The notes under the pieces were generated by a model. It was not told the DNA's origin, searched no databases, and saw only the letters and a list, made by a program, of their open reading frames with translations. A stretch of 64,000 nt of DNA from Brevundimonas bacteroides DSM 4726 (GTDB lineage: Bacteria > Pseudomonadota > Alphaproteobacteria > Caulobacterales > Caulobacteraceae): assembly GCF_000701445.1 (NCBI RefSeq), contig NZ_JNIX01000004.1, forward strand, positions 1 through 64,000, in the 5' to 3' direction. This document shows, piece after piece, positions 49,398 to 58,342 of the stretch (its first letter is position 1; every line of letters begins with the position of its first letter). A program made the translations under genes and the position numbers.

Positions 49398-49717
49398 GCG
49401 GCGATCTCCATCCCGCCGGCGAAGCCGAAGAAGTCCAGGAAGAAGGTCCCGGCGGCAAAGGCGATCGACAGGCCAAAGAGGATGCCCAGGCCACGCCGCA
49501 TGGAGGAGCCGTTCTCGCTCATGGCGATGCCGGCCCCGAAGATGACCACGGCGATCACGGCGGCCGCCTGCACCACGGGTCCGGTGACGGACTCCACGAT
49601 CTGCTGCAGCGGCCCTTCCCAGGGCATGCCGGAGCCTCCGGCGAGGGCAGTGGTGGCGGCCAGCAGGGCGCAGGCGGCCGAGGCGGCCGAAAGGCCGCGG
49701 AGACGTGTCCGGTCCAT
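49394..49717 (-). CDS. trbC: Conjugal transfer pilin TrbC (VirB2-like)
   Basis: This 107-aa pilin precursor has a signal peptide (SAASAACALLAATTALAGG), then two membrane segments (about 45-65 and 80-98: AAAVIAVVIFGAGIAMSENG, then LGILFGLSIAFAAGTFF). It would be processed and cyclised by TraF (40728). It is the first gene of the leftward cluster: no trbB lies upstream, where RP4- and Ti-type clusters have it. The ATG at 49717 gives the normal precursor length; a longer frame lacks support. Confidence 0.88.
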   Translation of the reverse strand: MDRTRLRGLSAASAACALLAATTALAGGSGMPWEGPLQQIVESVTGPVVQAAAVIAVVIFGAGIAMSENGSSMRRGLGILFGLSIAFAAGTFFLDFFGFAGGMEIAA

Positions 49718-49795
49718 TGAGGGTGTCCTTCGAGAGCGCCGCGAGGGTCGGCGATGGCCCAAGGCAAGCAGGAAGGATCGCCTTCTGTCAACACG

Positions 49796-49801
49796 AGACA
49801 G
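49796..49801 (-). promoter_or_regulatory. Candidate -35 of the trb operon
   Basis: On the minus strand TTGACA lies about 80 nt upstream of trbC. No clear -10 follows at standard spacing (GCTTGC is the nearest), so the promoter is tentative. The AT-rich tract 49805-49825 is an alternative. Confidence 0.3.
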
Positions 49802-49825
49802 CGAAGAAAATAACATTAAAACAAT

Positions 49826-49876
49826 GACTTGTCAGGCAAGTCAGATCTGACTTGCGAAGAGCTCGTCGACGACTTG
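49826..49876. promoter_or_regulatory. lux/tra-box-like palindrome and repeats upstream of trbC
   Basis: A perfect 18-bp palindrome CAAGTCAGATCTGACTTG lies at 49837-49854. Extra GACTTG half-sites start at 49826 and 49871; the first pairs with CAAGTC at 49837. The length and AGATCT centre resemble TraR/LuxR-type boxes. It lies beside an AT-rich tract (49801-49825) in a GC-rich genome, as expected for a regulated promoter. Confidence 0.6.
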
Positions 49877-50011
49877 CGGCCCCCTGCTCGGCCGTCTCGC
49901 CCAGGGGCGGGCAAGGCGCGGAGACCCTTGGTGTTTTTCAGCGTCTCGGTTTGCGCCGGGCGCGAGCTGCCGTAAGGATGCCGCAATCTCGAGTGGCATG
50001 AGGAGAGTGCG

Positions 50012-50326
50012 GTGACTTACGCGGGCGTGGCTCTGGCAACCCTGTTTCTGTCCCTCGAGGCAGCTCCGGCCCACCCCGGAGGGCTCAACAGCGAGGGCTG
50101 CCACACCCAGCGCAGGACCGGGGACGACCACTGCCACCGGGGTGGAACGGGTGCGACGCGGTCGGCCCCGCCCCGCGTGCAGGGTCTGGTCGGCGGTCCA
50201 TCCGGCGGGGGTGCCTACGCCAACTGCACCGCGGCGCGCGCGGCGGGGGCGGCTCCTGTCCGGCGCGGGCAGCCGGGGTATGGACCCCATCTGGATCGCG
50301 ATGGTGACGGTGTGGGGTGCGAGTAA
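50012..50326 (+). CDS. Secreted YHYH plus excalibur-domain protein
   Basis: This 104-aa protein has a short signal peptide (VALATLFLSLEAAPA), a YHYH-type block (HPGGLNSEGCHTQR, then GDDHCHR) and a C-terminal excalibur calcium-binding motif (YANCTAARAAG, then HLDRDGDGVGCE). Excalibur domains have a DxDxDGxxCE core, fully present here. The GTG at 50012 follows GAGGAGAG. Such proteins are extracellular or surface-bound and often found with nucleases or mobile elements. It is divergent from trbC; the exact role is unknown. Confidence 0.82.
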   Translation: MTYAGVALATLFLSLEAAPAHPGGLNSEGCHTQRRTGDDHCHRGGTGATRSAPPRVQGLVGGPSGGGAYANCTAARAAGAAPVRRGQPGYGPHLDRDGDGVGCE

Positions 50327-50403
50327 CTACGGAGCGGCGTCAGGAGATCCGGCTGGAGGCCCCCACAAGCCACAACCCCGCTGACCATTCATCGATCTCG
50401 TCG

Positions 50404-50841
50404 TTATGAGCGAACGGACCGGGTAATCCGCAGCCTTGACGGAAGGGCGACCGAGGGCGGGTGGCTCATGCGTCTGACAATGTGATTTCCGACCTTGATG
50501 GCGCGATGAACAACAATAAAAATGAACACACCCATCGAGATGCCCACGGCGTTAGCGGCGAGGTCGGCAAATGATGGACCCCGTCCGGTGAATCCTTGTG
50601 CCAGCTCGATCGCACCGCCTACTGCAAAGGCCACGAGCGCGAGAATCCAGACCTGTTGTCGCGGCCAGAGAATTAGAAGCCCTGACATCACCGTGAAAAA
50701 CGCCAGGGCGTGAGATTGACTGTCAGAAAGTCCGAGGCGCTCGACGACCGGTGTGACCGGACCCAGGAAAAGACCAACAAGCGCGGACGCCGGCAACAAG
50801 GAGACCGCTCTGAGCAACCATATGATCTCACGAGTGGTCAT
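50404..50841 (-). CDS. VanZ-like family membrane protein
   Basis: This 145-aa inner-membrane protein has four hydrophobic segments and the VanZ-like motifs SDSQSHALAFFTVMSGL and IELAQGFTGRGPSFADLAAN. The family name comes from teicoplanin resistance, but most members are of unknown function and many lie in polysaccharide loci. It stands at the border between the conjugation cluster and the exopolysaccharide genes. Confidence 0.85.
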   Translation of the reverse strand: MTTREIIWLLRAVSLLPASALVGLFLGPVTPVVERLGLSDSQSHALAFFTVMSGLLILWPRQQVWILALVAFAVGGAIELAQGFTGRGPSFADLAANAVGISMGVFIFIVVHRAIKVGNHIVRRMSHPPSVALPSRLRITRSVRS

Positions 50842-51180
50842 GTTTCAGTTCCTGACGGGGATGCATAGCAACCGAACGCAAATAGGATGTGAATGCGGAC
50901 AGCGGTAACCCTCGTCCGGAGGGCATAGCCACCACCAACCCGCAGGGGGAGCTACCGTCGTGCTACACAGTGCCCTTAGGGATAAATGGAATGGCGATAT
51001 GCGCGCATCCGGCGGATCGACCATGACGCGACGGGTGGAAGGCGCGACTGCTCAAAGCGAATGCTGCACGCCCATGGTTTGAAGGCGCGCTCCGGGTGCC
51101 AGATGGGCCGGGATTGAGACGTCCCGGCTGAGCGAGGCCGCTCGTAGCCACTGGCTCCGACTCTCGGTCCTGCTTCGAGG
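50842..51180. other. Intergenic region without a visible gene
   Basis: I find no supported gene, RNA or clear operator. Short minus-strand frames (near 50963-51200) lack ribosome sites and domain-like sequence. Composition is less GC-rich near 50860-50990. It separates the VanZ-like gene from the Wza-type gene, with both on the minus strand. Confidence 0.5.
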
Positions 51181-51762
51181 TCAGAAAAAGCGTTCACCAA
51201 TGCGAATGGTGTCGCCCGGGGCCACCTGGGTGTCGGTGGTCAAGGGATAGGCCTGTTCGCCCAGGCCGTCGGCCCGACGAATGAAGACACGCCGCGTATC
51301 GGCCCGATAGGTGAAGCCGCCTGCCGTTGCCACAGCGTTCAGGACCGTCAGATTGGCCGTGTAAGGATATTCGCCGGGGGTATTGACCTCGCCCAGGATA
51401 TAGAAGGGGCGATAGTTCAGCACCTCGGCGTTGACGCGCGGCTCATTGATATAGCCATCGCGCAGCGCAGCCGCGATCGCCTCCTGCAGCTCGGCGATTG
51501 TCAGGCCCTCGGCCTGGACCTCGCCGATGAGGGGCAGGGACACCTTGCCCGAATTGCCGACAGTGAACTCACCGGTCAGCGCCTCTTCGCCAAAGACGTT
51601 GACCCGCACCTTGTCGGCGGGCCCAAGACGATACTCCGGAACGACGCGGACGATCGGCGTCTCGTCGCCGCGCGTCTGGGCCGCCACGATTTGGCCCGGT
51701 CCGAGGGTCGCAAGACCCAGCAGGAGCACAAGGCTCAGACACAGCGTTCGAAAGACAGTCAT
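51181..51762 (-). CDS. Polysaccharide export protein, short Wza type
   Basis: This 193-aa protein has a signal peptide (LCLSLVLLLGLATLGPGQIVAAQ), a Poly_export domain (about residues 43-125: YRLGPADKVRVNVFGEEALT) and one SLBB domain (about 128-190: FYILGEVNTPGEYPY). Full Wza proteins are near 380 aa with a C-terminal outer-membrane helix and a lipobox Cys; neither is seen here. It may be a periplasmic or partial export factor working with the barrel at 53325. It is transcribed away from the rest of the locus. Confidence 0.9.
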   Translation of the reverse strand: MTVFRTLCLSLVLLLGLATLGPGQIVAAQTRGDETPIVRVVPEYRLGPADKVRVNVFGEEALTGEFTVGNSGKVSLPLIGEVQAEGLTIAELQEAIAAALRDGYINEPRVNAEVLNYRPFYILGEVNTPGEYPYTANLTVLNAVATAGGFTYRADTRRVFIRRADGLGEQAYPLTTDTQVAPGDTIRIGERFF

Positions 51763-51988
51763 GGCAGCGATCCTCAGCTCAGGCCTGTCCCTTACCGGGC
51801 GAGAGCCCTGCAATCCAGACGCGTGCGACCGGATCCGACACCGGGCGCGAACACACTGGGGTCTCTGACCAGTAATCGAGCCACTCATCACTCGAGAAAA
51901 AGGACACTTCGTCTAGGTCGGGGACGGGCTCCGGGCTTTGACGGCCCCGGGGAGTCCAGCCTAGAGAGTGCGCGTCGGGGAGGGCTCT

Positions 51989-52558
51989 ATGCGGGCACAG
52001 AATGCATATCGCGTCAGGCTGGGTGCCGCCATCGTCCTCGCGACGGCCGCGACGGCCTCTGCGTTTGCCTTGGCGCTCAGCGTGAGCCTTCCGACCGCCG
52101 GCTGGACGACCTGGGCACCCGTGGCCGCGGTTCCGGAAGGCCGGGCGGTCCAGGCTGCGTCCACCTCGCCGGCCGATCTCGAGGCTGTTGAGGCGTGGAC
52201 GCGCCGAACACTCGCGGTTCGACCCGGTGAAGCGGCCGCTTGGGCCCGCCTCGCCTGGGTCGCGGCCGAACGGGGCGACGACGCCGCGGCCAATGCCTAT
52301 CTCGACCGCAGCTATACGACGGCTCCGTTTGGTCCGGACATCACCGCCTGGCGCCTGCGGTTCGCCTATGGGCGCTGGGGACGGCTGACGCCGGACCTTC
52401 GCCGCCAGGCCGATGCCGAGCTCCGCGCGACCCGGCGCACCCGATGGGCCGTCGTTGAGGCCGCAGCGGCCGATGTCGAAGACCCGGCCGGGCGACTTGC
52501 GTTCACGCTCGCCAAACAGGCCGAGGACCGCGCCCAGCAAGCCCGCGACCAGGGTTAG
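51989..52558 (+). CDS. Hypothetical protein with N-terminal membrane segment and TPR-like region
   Basis: This 189-aa protein has a membrane or signal segment (about residues 11-30: AAIVLATAATASAFALALSV) and a helical region (about 60-180) with TPR-like spacing (AVRPGEAAAWARLAWVAAER, then DDAAANAYLDRSYTTAP). GGGGAGGG precedes ATG 51989. It is divergent from the Wza-type gene and likely belongs to the polysaccharide locus. No specific function can be assigned. Confidence 0.7.
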   Translation: MRAQNAYRVRLGAAIVLATAATASAFALALSVSLPTAGWTTWAPVAAVPEGRAVQAASTSPADLEAVEAWTRRTLAVRPGEAAAWARLAWVAAERGDDAAANAYLDRSYTTAPFGPDITAWRLRFAYGRWGRLTPDLRRQADAELRATRRTRWAVVEAAAADVEDPAGRLAFTLAKQAEDRAQQARDQG

Positions 52559-52701
52559 CGAACAGTCTGCTGGAGGCTGTGCCACGCAAGGTTCACACAG
52601 AGCGTGTAACCACCTCGTCGTTGCACGTGAGAGTCACTCCAAAGGCACAGGTGTGCCGGAAACGGGCGTTTGGCCCACCAATACCGCGGGCGTGGCAGAC
52701 A

Positions 52702-52726
52702 CACCGGCACACCGGTGGTTTTCTTT
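52702..52726 (+). terminator. Likely rho-independent terminator
   Basis: A 6-bp stem (CACCGG-CACA-CCGGTG) is followed by G and TTTTCTTT. It lies 144 nt after the hypothetical gene and before the gene at 52777. The stem is short, so termination may be partial. Confidence 0.5.
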
Positions 52727-52776
52727 CGCACCTGCTCAGTGTAAGCTTCATTTAACCATTCATGGAGGGCTGGGGT

Positions 52777-53262
52777 ATGTTCAAGGCTGGTCTTGTCGCG
52801 GCTGTTTGCCGCGCCGCCGTCGTCGTCGGCTCGGTCGCCGGCGCTTCGGTGCTTCCTGCTGTTGCTGTGGCCGCGGCTCAGGACGCCGTCGCTGAGCTGG
52901 CGGCGCAACTTGCCGCCACCATCACCACCGCCCAGGCCGAGGCCCAGGCCGCGGGCCTGACGGGAGATGCAGCCGCTCAATACATCGAGCAGGCCATTCA
53001 GGCGGCGGTGGCGACCAGTGGCCAATCGCCCGCCGTGGTCAGCCAGGCCCTGTCCCAGGCTCGCCAGTCCCTCTCCCAGGCCGGGACCCTCTCGCCCGCC
53101 GCTGCCGCTGCGATCGGCACTGTGCAGAGCGTCGTCTCCGGTCAGACCGGCGGGCCCTCGGCCGGCGCCGGCGGCGGCCAGACGGGTGGCGCGCCGCTCG
53201 GGGCACCCGGATCGGCGGGCGGCGGTGGCGGTGGCGGCTCGGATTACCGCCCAGCCACCTGA
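52777..53262 (+). CDS. Secreted Ala/Gln-rich protein with glycine tail
   Basis: This 161-aa protein has a signal peptide (AVVVGSVAGASVLPAVAVAAAQ), an Ala-rich helical part (about residues 35-110: AELAAQLAATITTAQAEAQA) and a low-complexity Gly tail ending GSDYRPAT. GGAGGG lies 7 nt before ATG 52777; an in-frame ATG at 52762 is less likely. It directly precedes the barrel gene, so it may be a periplasmic or matrix partner of the exopolysaccharide machine. Not recognised. Confidence 0.7.
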   Translation: MFKAGLVAAVCRAAVVVGSVAGASVLPAVAVAAAQDAVAELAAQLAATITTAQAEAQAAGLTGDAAAQYIEQAIQAAVATSGQSPAVVSQALSQARQSLSQAGTLSPAAAAAIGTVQSVVSGQTGGPSAGAGGGQTGGAPLGAPGSAGGGGGGGSDYRPAT

Positions 53263-53324
53263 CCGGCGGCTGTTGACGACCAACTGTTGATGCCATGCCG
53301 CCGGACGTCGGCGGAGGGGGACCC

Positions 53325-54635
53325 ATGCCGAACCGCGCTCTGAGACTGTCCTGTATGCTGGCCCTCGGCGTGGCAGTGACCGCCCAGTCGGTCCAGGCCC
53401 AGTCGACTTCGGGTTCGCTCGCCCAGGCCCAGAACCAGGCCGGCAACCTGTTCGCCCGCGACCGGGGGACTGGGGTGCGCGAGCGCCCGCGTCCGGAGTA
53501 TGAGGCGCTCGGGGTGCCGGTAGGGACCTTCACGGCCTATCCGAGCCTCCAGCTGGACGCCGAGTCCAACGACAACATCTTCGCCACGCGCACAGGGACA
53601 CAGGACGACTGGATCTTCCGCCTCAAGCCGGAGATTTCGCTGGAATCTGGCTGGTCGCGGCATGCGCTGGCGCTGTTCGCCCGGGCCAACATCGCCCGCT
53701 ACCAGGACTTCGACGAGGAGAACTTCGAGGACTGGGGCATCGGAGCCAATGGGCGCCTCGATTTTACGCGGGCGACCAATCTGGCCTTGGGCGTCGACTA
53801 CGCCAGCCTGACTGAGCCCCGCAGTTCGTCCAACGCGCCCGCCTCGACCATTGAACCGATCTCCTACGACATCACCTCGGCCTATGCGGCCGGAACGACG
53901 GTGCGCGGCCGCACCAAGCTGTCGGCGCGCGCCGATGTGCGCACCTTCGACTATGAAGACGGCCGCACGGCCGGTGGGGTGGTCATCGACCAGGACAACC
54001 GGGACCGCACCATCACCAGCCTGACCGGGCGCGGTGACTATGCGGTCAGCCCGGCGACGGCCCTGTTCGTCCAGGCGACGGTCAACACCCGCGACTACGA
54101 CACGGCCACCTCGGCCCTGCTGCCGGCGCGCGACTCCGACGGCTATGAGATCCTGGCCGGGGCCAACTTCGAGCTGGGCGCCGTGGCGCGCGGCGAGGTC
54201 GCGGTCGGCTACATCTCCCAGGAGTTCGACGCGGCCGTCTACGACAAGATCGACGGCTTCGGCGCGCGCGGCCAGCTGGAGTGGTTCCCGACCCAGCTGA
54301 CGACCGTGACCGGCACGGCCTCGCGGACGGTGGAAGATTCCGGCATCGCCGGCTCCGGCGGCTATCTATCGACGGCCGTGGGTGTCCGGATCGACCATGA
54401 ACTGCTCCGCAACGTCCTGTTGAACGCCGACATCTCCCTGTCGAGCGACGACTACCAGGGTCTGGACCGGGAGGACGAGCGGCTGCAGTACGGCATCGGC
54501 GGAACCTATCTGCTGAACCGCAACCTCGGCCTGAGCCTGGCAGCGAGCCATTTCGAACAGACCTCCGACGGCGCGGCCGCTGGCGTGGATTTTGATGTGA
54601 ACCGTCTGACCCTGACCCTGGTGGCTCAGTTCTAG
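53325..54635 (+). CDS. Outer-membrane beta-barrel protein of a polysaccharide locus
   Basis: This 436-aa protein has a signal peptide (MLALGVAVTAQSVQAQ) and repeated amphipathic strands from about residue 65 to the end (for example LQLDAESNDNIFATRTG, LALGVDYASLT and LTLTLVAQF). It matches the outer-membrane beta-barrel (OMP_b-brl_2-like) proteins often encoded beside Wzc. The final Phe fits the BAM signal. GGAGGGGG precedes ATG 53325. It could form the outer-membrane exit pore, compensating for the short Wza-type protein at 51181; this is inference. Confidence 0.8.
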   Translation: MPNRALRLSCMLALGVAVTAQSVQAQSTSGSLAQAQNQAGNLFARDRGTGVRERPRPEYEALGVPVGTFTAYPSLQLDAESNDNIFATRTGTQDDWIFRLKPEISLESGWSRHALALFARANIARYQDFDEENFEDWGIGANGRLDFTRATNLALGVDYASLTEPRSSSNAPASTIEPISYDITSAYAAGTTVRGRTKLSARADVRTFDYEDGRTAGGVVIDQDNRDRTITSLTGRGDYAVSPATALFVQATVNTRDYDTATSALLPARDSDGYEILAGANFELGAVARGEVAVGYISQEFDAAVYDKIDGFGARGQLEWFPTQLTTVTGTASRTVEDSGIAGSGGYLSTAVGVRIDHELLRNVLLNADISLSSDDYQGLDREDERLQYGIGGTYLLNRNLGLSLAASHFEQTSDGAAAGVDFDVNRLTLTLVAQF

Positions 54636-54670
54636 ACGGTTTGCCTCCCTCGAGTCCGCGTGAGCTTACG

Positions 54671-56923
54671 ATGAACAACCTGACCCCGATCCGACCCGGC
54701 GACGCCCGGATGGCCGGCCCCGATCAGGGGGGACCCGGGGCCGAAGGCGTCGACCTCCACAGGTTGATCGCCCTGTTCCGGCGTCGCCTGCCGCTGTTCC
54801 TGGCGGTGGCGCTCGTGGTCATGGTCGGGGCCGTCATCGTTACGACCCAGGCCACGCCGCTCTATACGGCCACCTCGAGCCTGACGATCAACACGCGCGA
54901 GCAGAACGTCGTCTCGACTGAAGCGGTGCTGTCCGGCCTCTCGGCCGAGACCAGCGTGGTCGATACCGAGATCGAAATCCTCAAGTCGCGTCAGCTGGCC
55001 CAGCGCGTGGTCGAGGCCCTGAACCTGGAGGAAGACCCCGAGTTCAACCCGGCGCTGCGCGATCCCGGTCCGATCGAGGCGGTGGTCGGCGGGGTCGCCA
55101 CCCTGTTCGGCGCGGCCGCTCCGGACGCGGCGCGCGAACGCCTCTCGGCCGTCGAGGCTCAGAAGCAGAAGGAAAAGGTCGTCGACAATGTGCTCAGGCG
55201 CCTGTCGGTGCGTCGCGCTGGCCTGACCTATGTCATGAACGTCGGCTTCACCTCGGAAAACCCGGCCAAGGCGGCGCGCATCGCCAACACCTACGCCGAG
55301 CGCTATCTGCTGGAGCAGCTGGAAGCCAAGTTCGACGCGACACGCCAGGCCAACTCCTGGCTCAACACCCGCCTGACCGAACTGCGCTCGGAAGTGCAGC
55401 AGGCCGAGGCCGCGGTCGAGCAGTACCGCACATCCAACAACCTGCTGAGCGCGTCCGGCGCCACCCTGACCGAACAGGAGATCTCGGCCTACAACCAGCA
55501 GCTGGCCACGGTCCGCGCGACCCAGGCCGAGGCCGAGGCGCGGCTGCGTACGGCCCGCGCCCAGCTCGCGGCAGGCTCCAACGGTGAGGATGTCGGCGAG
55601 GCCTTGGGCTCCCAGGTGGTTCAGACCCTGCGCGCGCGACGCGCCGAAGTCTCCGGCCGCGTCGCCGAGCTGTCGAGCCGCTACGGTCCGCGTCACCCCG
55701 ACATGCTCCGGGCCGAGCGCGAACTCGCCGACATCGACGCCCAGATCCAGGCCGAGATCCGCCGCATCATCTCCAACCTGGAAGCCCAGGTGCAGGTCGC
55801 GCGCGAGCGCACGGGCTCCATGGCCGGCAGCCTAGGCTCGGCGCGCGGCACGCTGGCGGCCAACAATGCGGCAGGCGTGCGGCTCAATGAGCTGGAGCGC
55901 AATGCGGAGTCGGTGCGCACGCTCTACGAGAGCTTCCTCAACCGATTCCAGGAGACGACCTCTTCGGAAGGCATCGAGGAGTCCGACGCGCGGATTGTGT
56001 CGCCGGCGGCGATCCCGACGAGAGCCAGCTCGCCCAATGTCCCGCTGAACCTGACGCTCGGCCTCGTCCTGGCGCTGGGCGCGGGCCTTGCTGCCGTCGT
56101 TCTGGCCATCATGCTCGACACCGGCGTGCTCACAGCGGAGGACATCGAGCACAAGTTCAACCTTCCGCATCTGGGCTCAGTGCCGCTGTTGGCGTCGGTC
56201 GCCGATGCCCAGGACCGCGACGACACCCCGCCGGACTACATCGTCAAGAAGCCGCTCTCGAGCTTTGCGGAAGCCGTGCGCGCCATGCGGGCCTCGATCC
56301 TGTTTTCACGGATCGGCCACACCATCCAGGTCATCAGCCTGACCTCGGCCCTCCCGGCCGAAGGCAAGACCACAACCGCCCTCTGCCTCGCCCGCGTCGC
56401 GGCCCAGGCGGGCGTCAGGGTCATCCTCGTCGACTGCGACCTGCGCCGGAGAAACGTCAACCGGCTCCTGGGCGTGGAGCCCGAAGCGGGTCTGATCGAG
56501 GTGTTGAACCGATCCGTTCCGCTGGAGCAGGCCGTGCGTCTGGACGAGCCGTCGGGTGCCTTTGTCCTGCCCCTGGCCAAGGACAGCTTCACCCCCAAGG
56601 ATGTGTTTGGCACGGCGGCGATGGACGACCTGGTGGCCGACCTCCGCAAACGCTTCGACTTAGTCATTCTCGACACCGCGCCGGTGCTCGCTGTCTCTGA
56701 CACCCGACTGATCGCCGCTCGCTCGGACGCGGTCGTCTTCCTGGCCCGTTGGAGAAAGACCCCGGAGAAGGCGATCGCGGCCGCGCTCAAGGTGCTGGAG
56801 CAGTCCGGTGCCCACGTCGCCGGCATCGGCATGACCCAGGTCGATATGAAAGCCCAGGCCCGCTACGGCTACGGCGACGCCGGCTACTACTACGGCGACT
56901 ACAAGAAATACTACGCGGCCTGA
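54671..56923 (+). CDS. Polysaccharide co-polymerase/tyrosine autokinase (Wzc type)
   Basis: This 750-aa inner-membrane protein has a Wzz domain (about residues 25-110), TM1 (about 40-59), a long periplasmic coiled-coil region (about 200-430), TM2 (about 460-480) and a cytoplasmic BY-kinase domain. Walker A is PAEGKTTT (about 562-569), Walker A' is VILVDCDLRR and Walker B VILDTAP. The Tyr-rich tail RYGYGDAGYYYGDYKKYYAA holds the autophosphorylation cluster. It controls chain length and assembly with the polymerase that follows 3 nt downstream. No obvious ribosome site precedes ATG 54671. Confidence 0.93.
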   Translation: MNNLTPIRPGDARMAGPDQGGPGAEGVDLHRLIALFRRRLPLFLAVALVVMVGAVIVTTQATPLYTATSSLTINTREQNVVSTEAVLSGLSAETSVVDTEIEILKSRQLAQRVVEALNLEEDPEFNPALRDPGPIEAVVGGVATLFGAAAPDAARERLSAVEAQKQKEKVVDNVLRRLSVRRAGLTYVMNVGFTSENPAKAARIANTYAERYLLEQLEAKFDATRQANSWLNTRLTELRSEVQQAEAAVEQYRTSNNLLSASGATLTEQEISAYNQQLATVRATQAEAEARLRTARAQLAAGSNGEDVGEALGSQVVQTLRARRAEVSGRVAELSSRYGPRHPDMLRAERELADIDAQIQAEIRRIISNLEAQVQVARERTGSMAGSLGSARGTLAANNAAGVRLNELERNAESVRTLYESFLNRFQETTSSEGIEESDARIVSPAAIPTRASSPNVPLNLTLGLVLALGAGLAAVVLAIMLDTGVLTAEDIEHKFNLPHLGSVPLLASVADAQDRDDTPPDYIVKKPLSSFAEAVRAMRASILFSRIGHTIQVISLTSALPAEGKTTTALCLARVAAQAGVRVILVDCDLRRRNVNRLLGVEPEAGLIEVLNRSVPLEQAVRLDEPSGAFVLPLAKDSFTPKDVFGTAAMDDLVADLRKRFDLVILDTAPVLAVSDTRLIAARSDAVVFLARWRKTPEKAIAAALKVLEQSGAHVAGIGMTQVDMKAQARYGYGDAGYYYGDYKKYYAA

Positions 56924-56926
56924 CCG

Positions 56927-58294
56927 ATGACCGCCGAGGTCATCGACCATCCCCGCCGGAAACGATCGACCGCCTTCGGGGCGTCGTCCAAGGCTGAGCG
57001 CCGCCAGCCCCTGCGCTGGCGGCTGGGGCTGCTCGTTCTGCCGACGCTGTTCTGCCTGGCCCATCTGTCCTTCGGGGTGAACCAGCCGGCCGCGGCGCTG
57101 TGGTTCTCCGCCATCCTGGGGCTGTCGCTGGTCGTGGCCCTGGCGTCGCCGCTGCGGCGCGGTCTGCATGACGTGGGGCCGGTCTGGGAGCTCGCGATTC
57201 TATTCTTCGCCGTGCTCGGCGCGGCCGTCTGGTCGCTGACGCCCTATACGCCGGGCGGAGTTCACCCCCTCTACACTTGGGCGGGAATCGAGGGTGGGGC
57301 GGCCTCGATCGACACGGGGGCGACGGTCGTGGAGATCGTCAAGCTGCTGGGTTTGGCGGCCGTCTTCACGGTCGGGACGCTTCACGGCCTTCAGCGTGGG
57401 CGGGCTCAGGCGACGCTCGAGGCCATTGTCTGGACCGGCGGGGCCTATGCGGCCGTGTCGCTTGTGACCTTCCTGGCCGGCGTCCAGATTGCCGAGGGGG
57501 CCCGGCTGTCAGGTGGACTTCTCAGCGCCAACAATGGGGCGACTGTGTTTGGCATCCTTGCGGTGCTGTCGCTGTCGGTGTTTCTGAGAGCTTGGAGCCG
57601 GACCGAAGGACTGGGGGTGTCGAAGCGTTTGACGAAAACGGCTGTGCCCCTGTCGTGCATGGCGCTCTGCACCGTGTGTCTGATCCTGACCGCCTCGCGC
57701 ATGGGTCTGGTCGCGACGGTTGTCGCCCTGATGGCGCTGCTTCTCTGGGAGACCGCCTCGAGCCGGAAGGGCAGAGTGCCGATCTGGCTAGGGGCTGGCC
57801 TCCTGATCGGCGTGGGAACAGTCCTGACCCTGAGCGGAAACGACCTGTTGTGGATCCGGGTGGGCGGCATTGACGCCGACATCCTCCTTCGCGGCCAAAT
57901 CTTCGCGGCCCATTGGCAGGCGTTCCTCGCGTCGCCCCTGTTCGGCTATGGCCTAGGCAGCTTCGACGCCATCAACACCCAGATCATGACCGGGGAGACG
58001 ATCGGCAGTCTCTGGAGTATTCGGGCTACCCATAACGTCTATTTGCAGTGGCTGGAAGAGGCGGGACTGGTCGGAGCCCTTCCGATGTTCCTGCTGATTG
58101 CGGTCGTTCTGGTGTTCTCCCTGGCGCGGGCGTTGGGCGGGAAGGGCCGGGGCCTTCAGCGCGGTGTGGTCTGCGCGAGCCTGGTCGTGCTGGTACACGG
58201 TCTGACCGACTATGCCCTGCAAGTTCCGTCGATCGCGGGCTTTTGGACCTTCCTGCTGGGTCTCGGGTTCGCGTTCGGGCAGGGGAGGGGCTGA
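56927..58294 (+). CDS. O-antigen ligase/polymerase family protein (Wzy type)
   Basis: This 455-aa inner-membrane protein has about 11-12 hydrophobic segments and the Wzy_C/O-antigen ligase region with a large periplasmic loop (ILLRGQIFAAHWQAFLASPL, then GYGLGSFDAIN and RATHNVYLQWLEEAGLVGAL). The HNxYLQ motif is typical. It starts 3 nt after the Wzc stop, so it is most probably the polymerase of the same exopolysaccharide. Confidence 0.9.
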   Translation: MTAEVIDHPRRKRSTAFGASSKAERRQPLRWRLGLLVLPTLFCLAHLSFGVNQPAAALWFSAILGLSLVVALASPLRRGLHDVGPVWELAILFFAVLGAAVWSLTPYTPGGVHPLYTWAGIEGGAASIDTGATVVEIVKLLGLAAVFTVGTLHGLQRGRAQATLEAIVWTGGAYAAVSLVTFLAGVQIAEGARLSGGLLSANNGATVFGILAVLSLSVFLRAWSRTEGLGVSKRLTKTAVPLSCMALCTVCLILTASRMGLVATVVALMALLLWETASSRKGRVPIWLGAGLLIGVGTVLTLSGNDLLWIRVGGIDADILLRGQIFAAHWQAFLASPLFGYGLGSFDAINTQIMTGETIGSLWSIRATHNVYLQWLEEAGLVGALPMFLLIAVVLVFSLARALGGKGRGLQRGVVCASLVVLVHGLTDYALQVPSIAGFWTFLLGLGFAFGQGRG

Positions 58295-58342
58295 TGGCGG
58301 GTCGAGCGGAGCATCATCCAGATCGGAAGGAAATGCGCTTGC

